From the NCBI GenBank assembly GCA_900552295.1, contig URZB01000057.1, forward strand, positions 1 to 8,382: 8,382 bases of DNA, in the 5' to 3' direction. Position numbers and translations under genes: made by a program. The notes below the pieces were generated by a model. That model worked only from the letters and a program-made list of their open reading frames with translations. It was not told where the DNA came from and made no database searches. Positions 1 through 5,258 of this stretch are shown here, in pieces. Position 1 is the first letter of the stretch; each line of letters starts with the position of its first letter. The DNA is from an uncultured Collinsella sp. (GTDB lineage: Bacteria; Actinomycetota; Coriobacteriia; Coriobacteriales; Coriobacteriaceae).

Positions 1-30
1 TCGGCAGCGTCAGATGTGTATAAGAGACAG
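1..30 (+). other. Nextera/Tn5 sequencing adapter remnant (not genomic)
   Basis: These bases match the Illumina Nextera read-1 transposase adapter from its fourth base to its end. The last 19 bases (12-30) are the Tn5 mosaic end, AGATGTGTATAAGAGACAG. Genomic sequence begins at base 31. The stretch is a library-preparation artefact left at a contig end, so any reading frame running through it is artificial. Confidence 0.97.
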
Positions 31-87
31 CAATTCTGGAACCAGGGTCGAACCGAGGAGATCCGCGACCGCGTGCTGCATCTCTAA
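31..87 (+). CDS. nrdD: C-terminal tail of anaerobic ribonucleoside-triphosphate reductase (5' truncated)
   Basis: The frame open from base 31 encodes QFWNQGRTEEIRDRVLHL and then two consecutive stops (TAA TAA, 85-90). A tryptophan-asparagine-x-Gly-[KR] stretch followed by a charged E-[IL]-x-[DR]-R segment is the usual look of the extreme C-terminus of class III (anaerobic) ribonucleotide reductases, just after the glycyl-radical region. The next gene downstream is the cognate activase nrdG, which is the normal nrdD-nrdG order. Everything upstream, including the glycyl-radical motif, is lost because the contig ends in a sequencing adapter. With only 18 residues visible, the call depends on this tail plus its neighbour. 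NrdD would reduce ribonucleoside triphosphates to dNTPs without oxygen, using a glycyl radical installed by NrdG. Confidence 0.68.
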   Translation, partial: QFWNQGRTEEIRDRVLHL

Positions 88-102
88 TAACCATCCCAGG
101 CC

Positions 103-232
103 GCCCCGTAGCGAGGCCCCGGACCTTTACTCGCTATTTCGGACAGTCCTGGCTCACGACGGAGGCGCCACTGGCGCCTCCTGTTCGTGCGGAACTCATA
201 TCGAGCAAAGGTCCGGGGCCTCGCTACGGGGC
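103..232. repeat. 130-nt palindromic element with perfect 26-bp terminal inverted repeats
   Basis: Bases 103-128 are the exact reverse complement of 207-232 (26 of 26). After one mismatch the stem continues (130-133 with 202-205, 135-137 with 198-200). It closes on an apical stem, 161-169 with 173-181 (9 bp, 3-base loop), with a 5-bp helix (155-159 with 185-189) just below. The whole element could fold as one long rod in RNA or as a cruciform in DNA. No target-site duplication is visible next to the arms and there is no T run after it, so neither a classic MITE nor an intrinsic terminator is proven. A dispersed intergenic repeat or a structured RNA are both possible. Confidence 0.8.
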
Positions 233-300
233 AGTCAAGTTGACGTAACTGAGATGCAGCTCGTGGTCTGCTCACTCCTCGAAGTTCTTAGCGGACATGA

Positions 301-349
301 GTTGACTTGCAACAACGCTTTGCTTGCGATGACGGTTGAGCTGCAACAA
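301..349 (+). repeat. 15-bp direct repeat, 34-bp period
   Basis: GTTGACTTGCAACAA (301-315) recurs as GTTGAGCTGCAACAA (335-349), identical at 13 of 15 positions. The GCAACAA part of the second copy forms the 3' arm of the terminator-like stem at 318-351. The first copy carries the same bases and lies just upstream of the shared 5' arm, so it could compete for it. Confidence 0.6.
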
Positions 350-356
350 AGTTTTT
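318..356 (+). terminator. Terminator-like hairpin with T run downstream of nrdD
   Basis: Bases 318-327 pair with 343-351 in 9 base pairs with one bulged C (323), leaving a 15-base loop. The stem runs directly into TTTTT (352-356) and then ATTA. It is A/U-rich and therefore of modest strength, but the geometry fits an intrinsic terminator ending the nrdD transcript or attenuating read-through into nrdG. A 15-base direct repeat flanks and overlaps it. Confidence 0.4.
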
Positions 357-359
357 ATT

Positions 360-420
360 AGACCTCGAACCCTATACTCGATGTTCGCTACGTTCATTGA
401 GTATCGCTCGCGAGGGGTCT
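360..420 (+). promoter_or_regulatory. Stem-loop A upstream of nrdG
   Basis: The base helix pairs 360-367 with 411-420 (8 pairs, two bulged G on the 3' side). The apical helix pairs 374-383 with 395-404 (10 pairs, one of them G-U) around an 11-base loop. The 3' side of the base helix (414-420, GGGGTCT) is also the start of the 5' arm of stem-loop B, so the two structures cannot form completely at the same time. What it does is not known; leader-type regulation or an intergenic repeat would both fit. Confidence 0.5.
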
Positions 421-503
421 GGAGTATATCGTCCCGCCCGCAGTTCTGCAGCGAGCGCAGCGAGCGAAGCTGTTTGAGGACGGGATGATATACTCCAGAC
501 CCC
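414..503 (+). promoter_or_regulatory. Stem-loop B ending at the nrdG ribosome binding site
   Basis: Bases 414-436 pair with 481-503 over 23 positions (22 Watson-Crick, one G-U). The 44-base interior contains a tandem 9-bp repeat (GCAGCGAGC at 448-456 and 457-465). The stem ends 1 base before the AGAAAGG that serves as the nrdG ribosome binding site (505-511), so it leaves the site just outside the helix. It could protect the mRNA 5' end after processing, limit read-through, or be an intergenic repeat. No T run follows it. Confidence 0.6.
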
Positions 504-517
504 CAGAAAGGTTACCT

Positions 518-1099
518 ATGAACTACGCGAACATTAAGTATTTCGACATTGCTGATGGGGAAGGCGTTCGTACTTCTCTGTTTGTGAGTGGGTGCCGTCG
601 TGGGTGCAAGAACTGCTTTAACTCTGTCGCGTGGGACTTTGCTGCGGGCGAGCCGTTCGATCGTGCCGTCGAGGACAAGATTATCGAGAGCCTCGATCAT
701 CCCTTTATTGACGGCCTGACGATTCTGGGCGGCGAGCCTATGGAGCCCGAGAATCAGGTGGGGCTTGTTGACTTTATCGAACGCGTGCGTGCGGCCTATC
801 CCGCGGGGTCAGGAAAGACCATTTGGTGTTTTACCGGCGACGTGCTCGAGGAGCTTATGCCGGGTGGTCGTCACCATACCGAGGCGACGGACCGTATCCT
901 TGCCTGCCTCGATATGTTGGTGGATGGCCCGTTTGTTCAGGAGCTGTACGATATCTCATTGCGTTTTAGGGGCTCGAGTAACCAGCGTGTGATCGATATG
1001 AACGCTACGCGCGACCGTGCTGAGCGCGAGGGTGTTGCGCTTTGTGATGCGGTTGAACTTTGGCGGGACGATCCAGTCTATTCGACCCATACTATGTAG
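518..1099 (+). CDS. nrdG: Anaerobic ribonucleotide reductase-activating protein NrdG
   Basis: The product (193 residues) is the radical-SAM activase that uses a [4Fe-4S] cluster and S-adenosylmethionine to install the glycyl radical on NrdD, so that dNTPs can be made anaerobically in the cytoplasm. The cluster motif CX3CX2C is at Cys26, Cys30 and Cys33 and is followed by FN as in NrdG proteins; the SAM-binding GGEP motif is at residues 71-74. Near the C-terminus, DGPF (about residues 137-140) and the later RGSSNQR segment are also family-typical. An in-frame ATG exists 33 bases upstream (485) but lies inside the 3' arm of stem-loop B and has no ribosome binding site; the ATG at 518 follows AGAAAGG and starts the conserved MNYANIKYFDI segment. 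It is preceded by the probable nrdD tail, with an unusually long structured spacer between them. Confidence 0.95.
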   Translation: MNYANIKYFDIADGEGVRTSLFVSGCRRGCKNCFNSVAWDFAAGEPFDRAVEDKIIESLDHPFIDGLTILGGEPMEPENQVGLVDFIERVRAAYPAGSGKTIWCFTGDVLEELMPGGRHHTEATDRILACLDMLVDGPFVQELYDISLRFRGSSNQRVIDMNATRDRAEREGVALCDAVELWRDDPVYSTHTM

Positions 1100-1100
1100 C

Positions 1101-1131
1101 TTGTGGCCGATGCCAAAGGGCGTGGTACCAT
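1101..1131 (+). promoter_or_regulatory. Possible extended -10 promoter for the folate cluster
   Basis: TGG-TACCAT (1123-1131) resembles an extended -10 element (TGn plus a -10 hexamer), with a -35-like TTGTGG at 1101-1106 and a 19-base spacer. It lies in the 66-base gap between the nrdG stop and the folE start. A transcript starting near 1138 would have a leader of about 28 bases, too short for a folate riboswitch. Confidence 0.3.
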
Positions 1132-1165
1132 AGCGCGAACGCAAAATCGGAAAAGTGAGGCCCAG

Positions 1166-1723
1166 ATGATCGATCAGGAAAAAGTCGAGGCCGCCATTAA
1201 GCTGTTGCTTGAGGGCATAGGCGAGGACCCAACTCGTGAGGGCCTGCTGGAGACCCCGGCGCGCGTTGCCCGTATGTATGGTGAGATCGCCGGCGGTATG
1301 GACCAGAGTGCCGAGGAGCACCTGTCCAAAACCTTTGCCGTCGCTTCGAACGATTTGGTTATCGAGCGCGACATCACGTTTTACTCGCTGTGCGAGCATC
1401 ATCTGCTGCCGTTTTATGGCAAGGCCGCCATTGGTTATATCCCCAACGGCCGTGTCGCAGGGCTCTCTAAGCTTGCCCGCACGGTTGAGGTCTACGCCCG
1501 TCGTCTGCAGCTGCAGGAGCAGCTGTGCGCACAGGTTGCCGATGCCCTCATGGAGTATCTCGCTCCCCAGGGAGCGATTGTGCTCATGGAGGCTGAGCAT
1601 ATGTGCATGACCATGCGCGGCGTGCAAAAGCCTGGCACCAAGACCGTGACGCTCGCTCGCCGCGGCGTCTTTGAGACCGATCCCGCGCTCGAGGAGCGGT
1701 TCTTTAGGATGCTGGGCCGTTAG
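1166..1723 (+). CDS. folE: GTP cyclohydrolase I
   Basis: The product (185 residues, typical bacterial length) converts GTP to 7,8-dihydroneopterin triphosphate and formate, the first step of folate synthesis. The zinc ligands are Cys76 and His79 in LCEHHLLPF and Cys147 in EHMCMTMRG; the 71-residue spacing between the two cysteines equals that in the Escherichia coli enzyme (Cys110 and Cys181). The [13 protein letters not shown] segment (residues 93-105) and the QLQEQL segment are family hallmarks. The frame is open back to a GTG at 1103, but the ATG at 1166 follows AGTGAGG (1154-1160) and starts the conserved N-terminal helix, so it is preferred. The next gene starts 1 base after the stop, which implies translational coupling with the HD-domain protein. 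Confidence 0.96.
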   Translation: MIDQEKVEAAIKLLLEGIGEDPTREGLLETPARVARMYGEIAGGMDQSAEEHLSKTFAVASNDLVIERDITFYSLCEHHLLPFYGKAAIGYIPNGRVAGLSKLARTVEVYARRLQLQEQLCAQVADALMEYLAPQGAIVLMEAEHMCMTMRGVQKPGTKTVTLARRGVFETDPALEERFFRMLGR

Positions 1724-1724
1724 C

Positions 1725-2306
1725 ATGAGGGTCGTCAACGACTTTACATCGAAGACCGATGAGGGGACGCCGCGTCGCGGCTTCATGGCTTCGGGCCTGG
1801 CCCCCTTTGATGCCATGCCTCGCATTGATTACATTTGTGCCAACGGGCTGTTTCGGCGGCACCTGGGCAACATTGCGCAGTTGGAATCGGGGCGCATCTT
1901 CTGCCGCCACGGTATTGACCATCTGCTCGATGTCGCTCGCATTATGTGGATCAAGAATCTCGAGGAACAGCTCGAATTTGACCGCGAGGTCATCTACGCC
2001 ACGGCACTTCTTCACGATATCGGCAAAGATGAACAGTATGAATCGGGTATATCCCATGATGTTGCAAGCGAACGCGTCGCTGATGCGATTCTCGGCGGCA
2101 TGCCCGATGATGTGGCGTTTGAGCCGGCCGATGCCGCAGCCATTAAGACGGCCATTCTGGGCCATCGAAAGCTGCGCGTGAACAGCCAACCGCTTGAGCG
2201 TCTGCTCTATGCGGCCGATAAAGCGTCGCGCGCCTGCTTTGCATGCCCCGCGCGCAATGCTTGCAACTGGAGCGATGATAAAAAGAACCTGTCGATTCGC
2301 GTGTAG
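1725..2306 (+). CDS. HD-domain phosphohydrolase in the folate cluster
   Basis: The 193-residue protein has an HD fold: HGIDH (62-66) supplies the first His, LLHDIGK (95-101) the His-Asp pair, and further candidate ligands are His111, His147 and Asp165. HD proteins are metal-dependent hydrolases of phosphoesters, often on nucleotides. After the domain comes a CX2CX5C motif (Cys171, Cys174, Cys180) followed by NW and DDKKN, which could bind a metal or stabilise the fold. It starts 1 base after the folE stop and precedes folB. From memory, clostridial folate operons also place an HD protein between folE and folP or folB. This makes it a candidate for removing phosphate from dihydroneopterin triphosphate or monophosphate, but that function is inferred from context only. 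The first 20-30 residues look poorly conserved; ATG codons at 1785 or 1815 are alternative starts. Confidence 0.85.
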   Translation: MRVVNDFTSKTDEGTPRRGFMASGLAPFDAMPRIDYICANGLFRRHLGNIAQLESGRIFCRHGIDHLLDVARIMWIKNLEEQLEFDREVIYATALLHDIGKDEQYESGISHDVASERVADAILGGMPDDVAFEPADAAAIKTAILGHRKLRVNSQPLERLLYAADKASRACFACPARNACNWSDDKKNLSIRV

Positions 2307-2349
2307 TTAGTTTGCGCGGTCGGGGTTCTAAACGAAGGAGACGATCGCG

Positions 2350-2835
2350 ATGAGCAATAAGAAACTGCCCGAGAATGCAACCAAGACTGAAGGTGCCGAG
2401 CTCGCCCGCCGTGGAAGGGGCGAAATATCCACCGCAACGGCGGTACCCCACGTGAGCTATGACGATCTGCGCCATGCCGACCGCATCACCGTTGAAGGTC
2501 TTGAGGTTTTTGCTAACCACGGCGTATATCCCGAAGAGAACGCGCTGGGCCAGAAGTTCATCGTGTCCCTGGTGCTCTATGCCGACCTGCGTGCAGCGGG
2601 GGAGCACGATAACCTGAACGCCTCGATTGACTACGGCTCGGTATGCCACGATGTCGATGGCTATCTGCGCGAGCATACGTTTAAGCTCATCGAGGCTGCA
2701 GCCGAGGGCGTGGCCCAGATGCTGCTACGTCGTTACCCCCTGCTGCTTGGCGTGCGCGTTAAGCTCGATAAGCCTTGGGCGCCCGTCGGTCTTCCCCTGG
2801 CAAGCTGCGGTGTCGAGATCGAGCGTGTGCGCTAA
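2350..2835 (+). CDS. folB: Dihydroneopterin aldolase with N-terminal extension
   Basis: The enzyme splits 7,8-dihydroneopterin into 6-hydroxymethyl-7,8-dihydropterin and glycolaldehyde. The catalytic domain runs from about residue 43 to 161. Aligned by eye with the Staphylococcus aureus enzyme, every key residue falls in register: His57 of NHG, Glu63 (Glu22), Tyr95 (Tyr54), Glu115 (Glu74) and Lys141 of LDKPWAP (Lys100). The family is usually about 120 residues long; the first 42 residues here are extra, charged and without recognisable features. The start is fixed by AAGGAG (2335-2340) 9 bases before the ATG, so the extension looks genuinely translated. It is not fused to folK, and neither folK nor folP follows: the next gene converges from the other strand 6 bases after the stop. 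Confidence 0.93.
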   Translation: MSNKKLPENATKTEGAELARRGRGEISTATAVPHVSYDDLRHADRITVEGLEVFANHGVYPEENALGQKFIVSLVLYADLRAAGEHDNLNASIDYGSVCHDVDGYLREHTFKLIEAAAEGVAQMLLRRYPLLLGVRVKLDKPWAPVGLPLASCGVEIERVR

Positions 2836-2841
2836 CCGGTT

Positions 2842-3618
2842 CTAATACGTCTCTATGGGTGGCTGCTTGAGTCGCTGAGAAAGTGCTCTATTGTTGGGGC
2901 AGTATGTGTCGAGCAGGACGTGGAACCGCTGGTTGTGGCTTGGCTCGAGCAAGTGGACGAGCTCGTGGGCGACAACCATGTCGAGGCATTCGATGGGATA
3001 GGCGGCAAGTTCGCGTGCGATGCGAATGGCTCCGGTCTTGGGCGTGCATGATCCCCAACGCGTTTTCATGCTGCGTACGGAAACGCGGGATACGGCGACA
3101 CCCATTGCGATTTCGTATGCGTGCACCATATCGCGCAGTGCCGATGTGACCTCGGACGTATAGAGCTGGTCAATATGGGCTTGGATCTCACTGGGCGTTA
3201 AGCCGTCGAGGGTCGCGTTCCACTTGGCCTGCGGACGTCCGTTTGGCTCGTCGGTACCCATAAAACTTGCGAAGGTAGCCTGCTTGGGCCGCGGTGCGGG
3301 TGATGCAAAGTTATGATCGAGTGCATCCTGTACCGTGATGGGCTTGCCCCAAAGTGCAATGATGGACGAGGGACTGAGCGGCTCTCGCGCCGTCGCCTGA
3401 CGTTGCTCGCGCTGGGCACGTCGGCTGATAATCCAGGCGCTGTTGCGCTTCACAAACGCTTCAATACGCTCGCGGCTGGCGCCAAGTGGTGCGCTGGCGT
3501 GGACCTCGCCGCTCGATGTGACGCGTAGGTTGAAGTTCTTGACGCACTTTTTGGTAACGACGACGGGGATGGGCGTCCCATCCGGTCGGGATACGGAAAT
3601 CGTAAACTGCTGCGTCAA
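2842..3618 (-). CDS. SprT/YgjP-family zinc metallopeptidase (DUF45, M48-like)
   Basis: The C-terminal half carries the zinc-peptidase signature HELVH (residues 218-222 from the chosen start) with a third histidine six residues on (His228), giving HEXXH-X5-H. Upstream is the MKTRWGSC segment typical of YgjP/DUF45 proteins. The N-terminal part resembles the beta-rich domain of this family, and a basic, Arg/Gln-rich stretch lies in the middle. Physiological substrates of this family are largely unknown. The frame extends to an ATG at 3651 (269 residues), but that ATG has no ribosome binding site and sits inside an inverted repeat. A TTG at 3618 follows GAAGGA with a 6-base gap and begins just at the family-like sequence, so it is preferred (258 residues). 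The gene lies downstream of a dipeptidase on the same strand and may be cotranscribed; it converges with folB. Confidence 0.88.
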   Translation of the reverse strand: MTQQFTISVSRPDGTPIPVVVTKKCVKNFNLRVTSSGEVHASAPLGASRERIEAFVKRNSAWIISRRAQREQRQATAREPLSPSSIIALWGKPITVQDALDHNFASPAPRPKQATFASFMGTDEPNGRPQAKWNATLDGLTPSEIQAHIDQLYTSEVTSALRDMVHAYEIAMGVAVSRVSVRSMKTRWGSCTPKTGAIRIARELAAYPIECLDMVVAHELVHLLEPSHNQRFHVLLDTYCPNNRALSQRLKQPPIETY

Positions 3619-3643
3619 AAGCGGTCCTTCAGATTGGGGACGG

Positions 3644-3673
3644 GCCGGCATGTCGACCGTTCGGCATGCCGGC
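3644..3673 (-). repeat. Inverted repeat between the dipeptidase and the metallopeptidase
   Basis: Bases 3644-3651 and 3666-3673 (GCCGGCAT and ATGCCGGC) form a perfect 8-bp GC-rich stem with a 14-base loop, extendable by one G-U pair. It lies in the short gap between the two minus-strand genes and covers the upstream candidate ATG of the metallopeptidase. No T run follows on the minus strand; it may weaken transcription or protect the upstream message. Confidence 0.45.
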
Positions 3674-3692
3674 TCGCTCAGGGGATGTGAAA

Positions 3693-4706
3693 TTAATAAC
3701 GCTCGAAGAAGGCAAGGGCATTATCGCTGCAGAGCTTCTGCATCACGGTCTTGCCAAAGTGCTTGGAGAGCATGTTCTGGAACTCGGGCATCTTGCTGGC
3801 ATCGGAGAGGAAGGCGGGCACCGTGGCACCGTCCCAGTCGCCGCCGAGCGCGATGACGTCCTCGCCGCCCAGGTCGAGCCAGTGCTCGATATGTGCCGCC
3901 AGCTGGTCGAAGGTGACGTCTGCGGCGGTCTTGTCGGTTGCGTCGTTGGAAAGGAACTCGCTGCAGTAGTTGAGGCCGACGATACCGCCCATGTCGCGAA
4001 TGGTGCGGAACTGGTCGTCGGTAAGGTTGCGTTTGACGCCGCAACCCGCACGGGAGTTGGAGTGGCTGGCGACGAAGGGACGTGTGGCGTGGGCGACAAC
4101 CTCGTCAAAGCACTCATCGTTGAGGTGGGAGACGTCAAGCACCATGCCGGCGTGCTCCATCTGCGTAAGTGCCTCGATGCCGGCGGCGGTGAGGCCGGCG
4201 TGGGTATCGTGTCCGCTCGCGAGCGGTCCCTGCGCATTCCAGCTGAGCGATGACATGAGTACGCCCAAGCTCTTGAGCACCTCGATCAACGCGGGGTCCT
4301 CGGCAAAGAACGTGGCGTTTTCGATGGTGTGGATGCAGGCGACCTTGCCGTCTTTGAGCGCGGGGCGAATGTCTGCCGCGCTGCGTACGTTGACCATGCG
4401 GTCGTGGTTGAGCATTGCCTGGCCGCTCATATGCGCCATGATCTGCGCCTGGAAGCGCGCGGCGTGGGCGGTGGGAATCTCATCGGGGACAAACGTGGCG
4501 AAGCACTGTGCCCATGGCGTGTTGCCGATCTTTGCGAGCGAGATGGCGCAGGCGTTGCCCTCGATGAGGTCGAAATCTTGCGGATGCGTTTCGTCGCCGG
4601 GGAAATAACCGTCGGTGCCGGCGGTAAAGCGCAGGTCGAGATCGAGCGTGGCCCAGCCGATGCGGTCGGCGGTGTCGCAGTGTAGGTCAAATACGGGATA
4701 TGCCAT
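3693..4706 (-). CDS. Membrane-dipeptidase-like peptidase, family M19
   Basis: The product (337 residues, typical length) belongs to the renal dipeptidase/M19 family, two-zinc enzymes that hydrolyse dipeptides, including some with a D-residue at the C-terminal position. Visible ligands in order are His9 and Asp11 in DLHCDT, the bridging Glu129 in HTIENA, His194 in DVSHLND and His215 in ASHSNSRAGCG, followed by a GGDWDG segment matching the GxDFDG motif of the family. There is no signal peptide, so it should act in the cytoplasm, probably in peptide salvage. The start is the ATG at 4706, preceded by GGAGG (4711-4715 on the complementary strand); an in-frame ATG 30 bases upstream would bury that site. 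It is divergent from the SlyD-like gene and heads a minus-strand pair with the metallopeptidase. Confidence 0.93.
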   Translation of the reverse strand: MAYPVFDLHCDTADRIGWATLDLDLRFTAGTDGYFPGDETHPQDFDLIEGNACAISLAKIGNTPWAQCFATFVPDEIPTAHAARFQAQIMAHMSGQAMLNHDRMVNVRSAADIRPALKDGKVACIHTIENATFFAEDPALIEVLKSLGVLMSSLSWNAQGPLASGHDTHAGLTAAGIEALTQMEHAGMVLDVSHLNDECFDEVVAHATRPFVASHSNSRAGCGVKRNLTDDQFRTIRDMGGIVGLNYCSEFLSNDATDKTAADVTFDQLAAHIEHWLDLGGEDVIALGGDWDGATVPAFLSDASKMPEFQNMLSKHFGKTVMQKLCSDNALAFFERY

Positions 4707-4762
4707 GGTTCCTCCGGTTGCAGCGTTTCTTTGCAAACTGTCATTGAATTGTATGACTAGGG

Positions 4763-4768
4763 TATAGT
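4763..4768 (+). promoter_or_regulatory. Possible -10 element (TATAGT) for the SlyD-UreE pair
   Basis: TATAGT in the 120-base divergent gap matches the -10 consensus at five of six positions. No good -35 hexamer is found at 16-18 bases upstream (TTGAAT at 4744-4749 is too close). The transcript leader would include a GC-rich hairpin (GGCGGC and GCCGCC around 4777-4808) before the ribosome binding site. The divergent dipeptidase promoter must lie in the same gap but was not identified. Confidence 0.3.
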
Positions 4769-4826
4769 TAGCGCCATATGTTCACGGCGGCCCGCGTTGT
4801 GCGCCGCCCTTATCACGGAGGTTACC

Positions 4827-5255
4827 ATGTCCAACCAGGGCAAGAAGGTCAAGACTCATTATCGCGGCACGCTCGACGACGGCACGCAGTTCGATAGCTC
4901 CTACGATCGCGGCGAGCCGCTGGAGTTCACCTGCGGCGCCGGTCAGATGATCAAGGGCTTCGACGCCGCTGTTGTCGACATGCAGGTGGGCGAGAAGAAG
5001 ACCGTGCACATTCCTGCTGCCGATGCCTACGGCGAGCACAATCCCGAGATGGTTATTACCTTCCCGGCCGAGCAGGTTCCCAACATCGAGCAGATCGAGA
5101 AGGGCATGAAGCTCTTCCTGTCCACGCCGAGCGGCATGCCCGTCCCCGCCGTCGTCATCGACGTAACGCCCGAGGCCGTGACGCTCGATGCCAACCACGA
5201 GCTTGCCGGCAAGGACCTCAACTTTGATATCGAGCTCGTCGAGGTCGAGGACTAG
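4827..5255 (+). CDS. FKBP-type peptidyl-prolyl isomerase, SlyD-like
   Basis: The 142-residue cytoplasmic protein has the SlyD layout. An N-terminal FKBP strand pair with LDDGTQFDSS (16-25) leads into GQMIKGFDAAVVDMQVGEK (39-57) and AADAYGE (64-70). An inserted chaperone (IF) domain follows at about 70-120, and the FKBP fold closes with NHELAGKDLNFDIELV (123-138). SlyD proteins catalyse prolyl isomerisation and act as folding chaperones; in E. coli SlyD also delivers nickel to hydrogenase through a His/Cys-rich tail. That tail is absent here: the protein stops right after the closing strand. The start is the ATG at 4827, preceded by GGAGG (4817-4821). A UreE-like gene starts 3 bases after the stop, suggesting joint expression and possibly a shared role in metal-protein maturation. 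Confidence 0.93.
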   Translation: MSNQGKKVKTHYRGTLDDGTQFDSSYDRGEPLEFTCGAGQMIKGFDAAVVDMQVGEKKTVHIPAADAYGEHNPEMVITFPAEQVPNIEQIEKGMKLFLSTPSGMPVPAVVIDVTPEAVTLDANHELAGKDLNFDIELVEVED

Positions 5256-5258
5256 GCT

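Larger units (their letters stand above)
88..517 (+). other. Structured spacer between nrdD and nrdG, no convincing gene
   Basis: This 430-base stretch holds no reading frame that looks real: no frame combines a ribosome binding site with recognisable protein sequence. It is dense in inverted repeats instead: a 130-nt hairpin (103-232), a terminator-like stem followed by a T run (318-356), a hairpin at 360-420 and a hairpin at 414-503 that shares bases with the previous one. nrdD and nrdG are usually only a few to a few dozen bases apart, so the spacer is long. It may hold an intergenic repeat insertion, a processing or attenuation region, or both. Confidence 0.75.

Noticed and set aside
103..232. 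Complete insertion sequence or MITE with target duplication
   Set aside because: The bases outside the arms (CCCAGGCC on the left, AGTCAAGT on the right) do not repeat each other, and there is no transposase. The element is kept as a palindromic repeat of unknown origin.
14..361. 115-residue open frame at the window start
   Set aside because: It begins inside the sequencing adapter, runs in a different frame from the probable nrdD tail, and crosses the 130-nt palindrome; it has no ribosome binding site and no recognisable protein sequence.
254..361. Possible 35-residue small protein in the nrdD-nrdG spacer
   Set aside because: The ATG at 254 has no clear ribosome binding site, and the end of the frame coincides with the terminator-like hairpin and T run, so the base pattern is better explained by RNA structure.
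448..465. CRISPR-like or microsatellite repeat
   Set aside because: The 9-bp unit occurs only twice and lies within the loop of stem-loop B; no spacers or further units are present.
88..517. NrdR boxes or a cobalamin riboswitch regulating the nrd genes
   Set aside because: I could not find paired NrdR-like AT-rich 16-mers or a B12-box-like sequence; the inverted repeats are of a different type.
1100..1165. Tetrahydrofolate riboswitch before folE
   Set aside because: The gap is only 66 bases and shows no long paired leader, too short for the known THF riboswitch fold.
956..1825. 289-residue frame antisense to nrdG and folE
   Set aside because: It is a shadow of the strongly supported folE gene, typical of GC-rich coding sequence, and shows no family motif.
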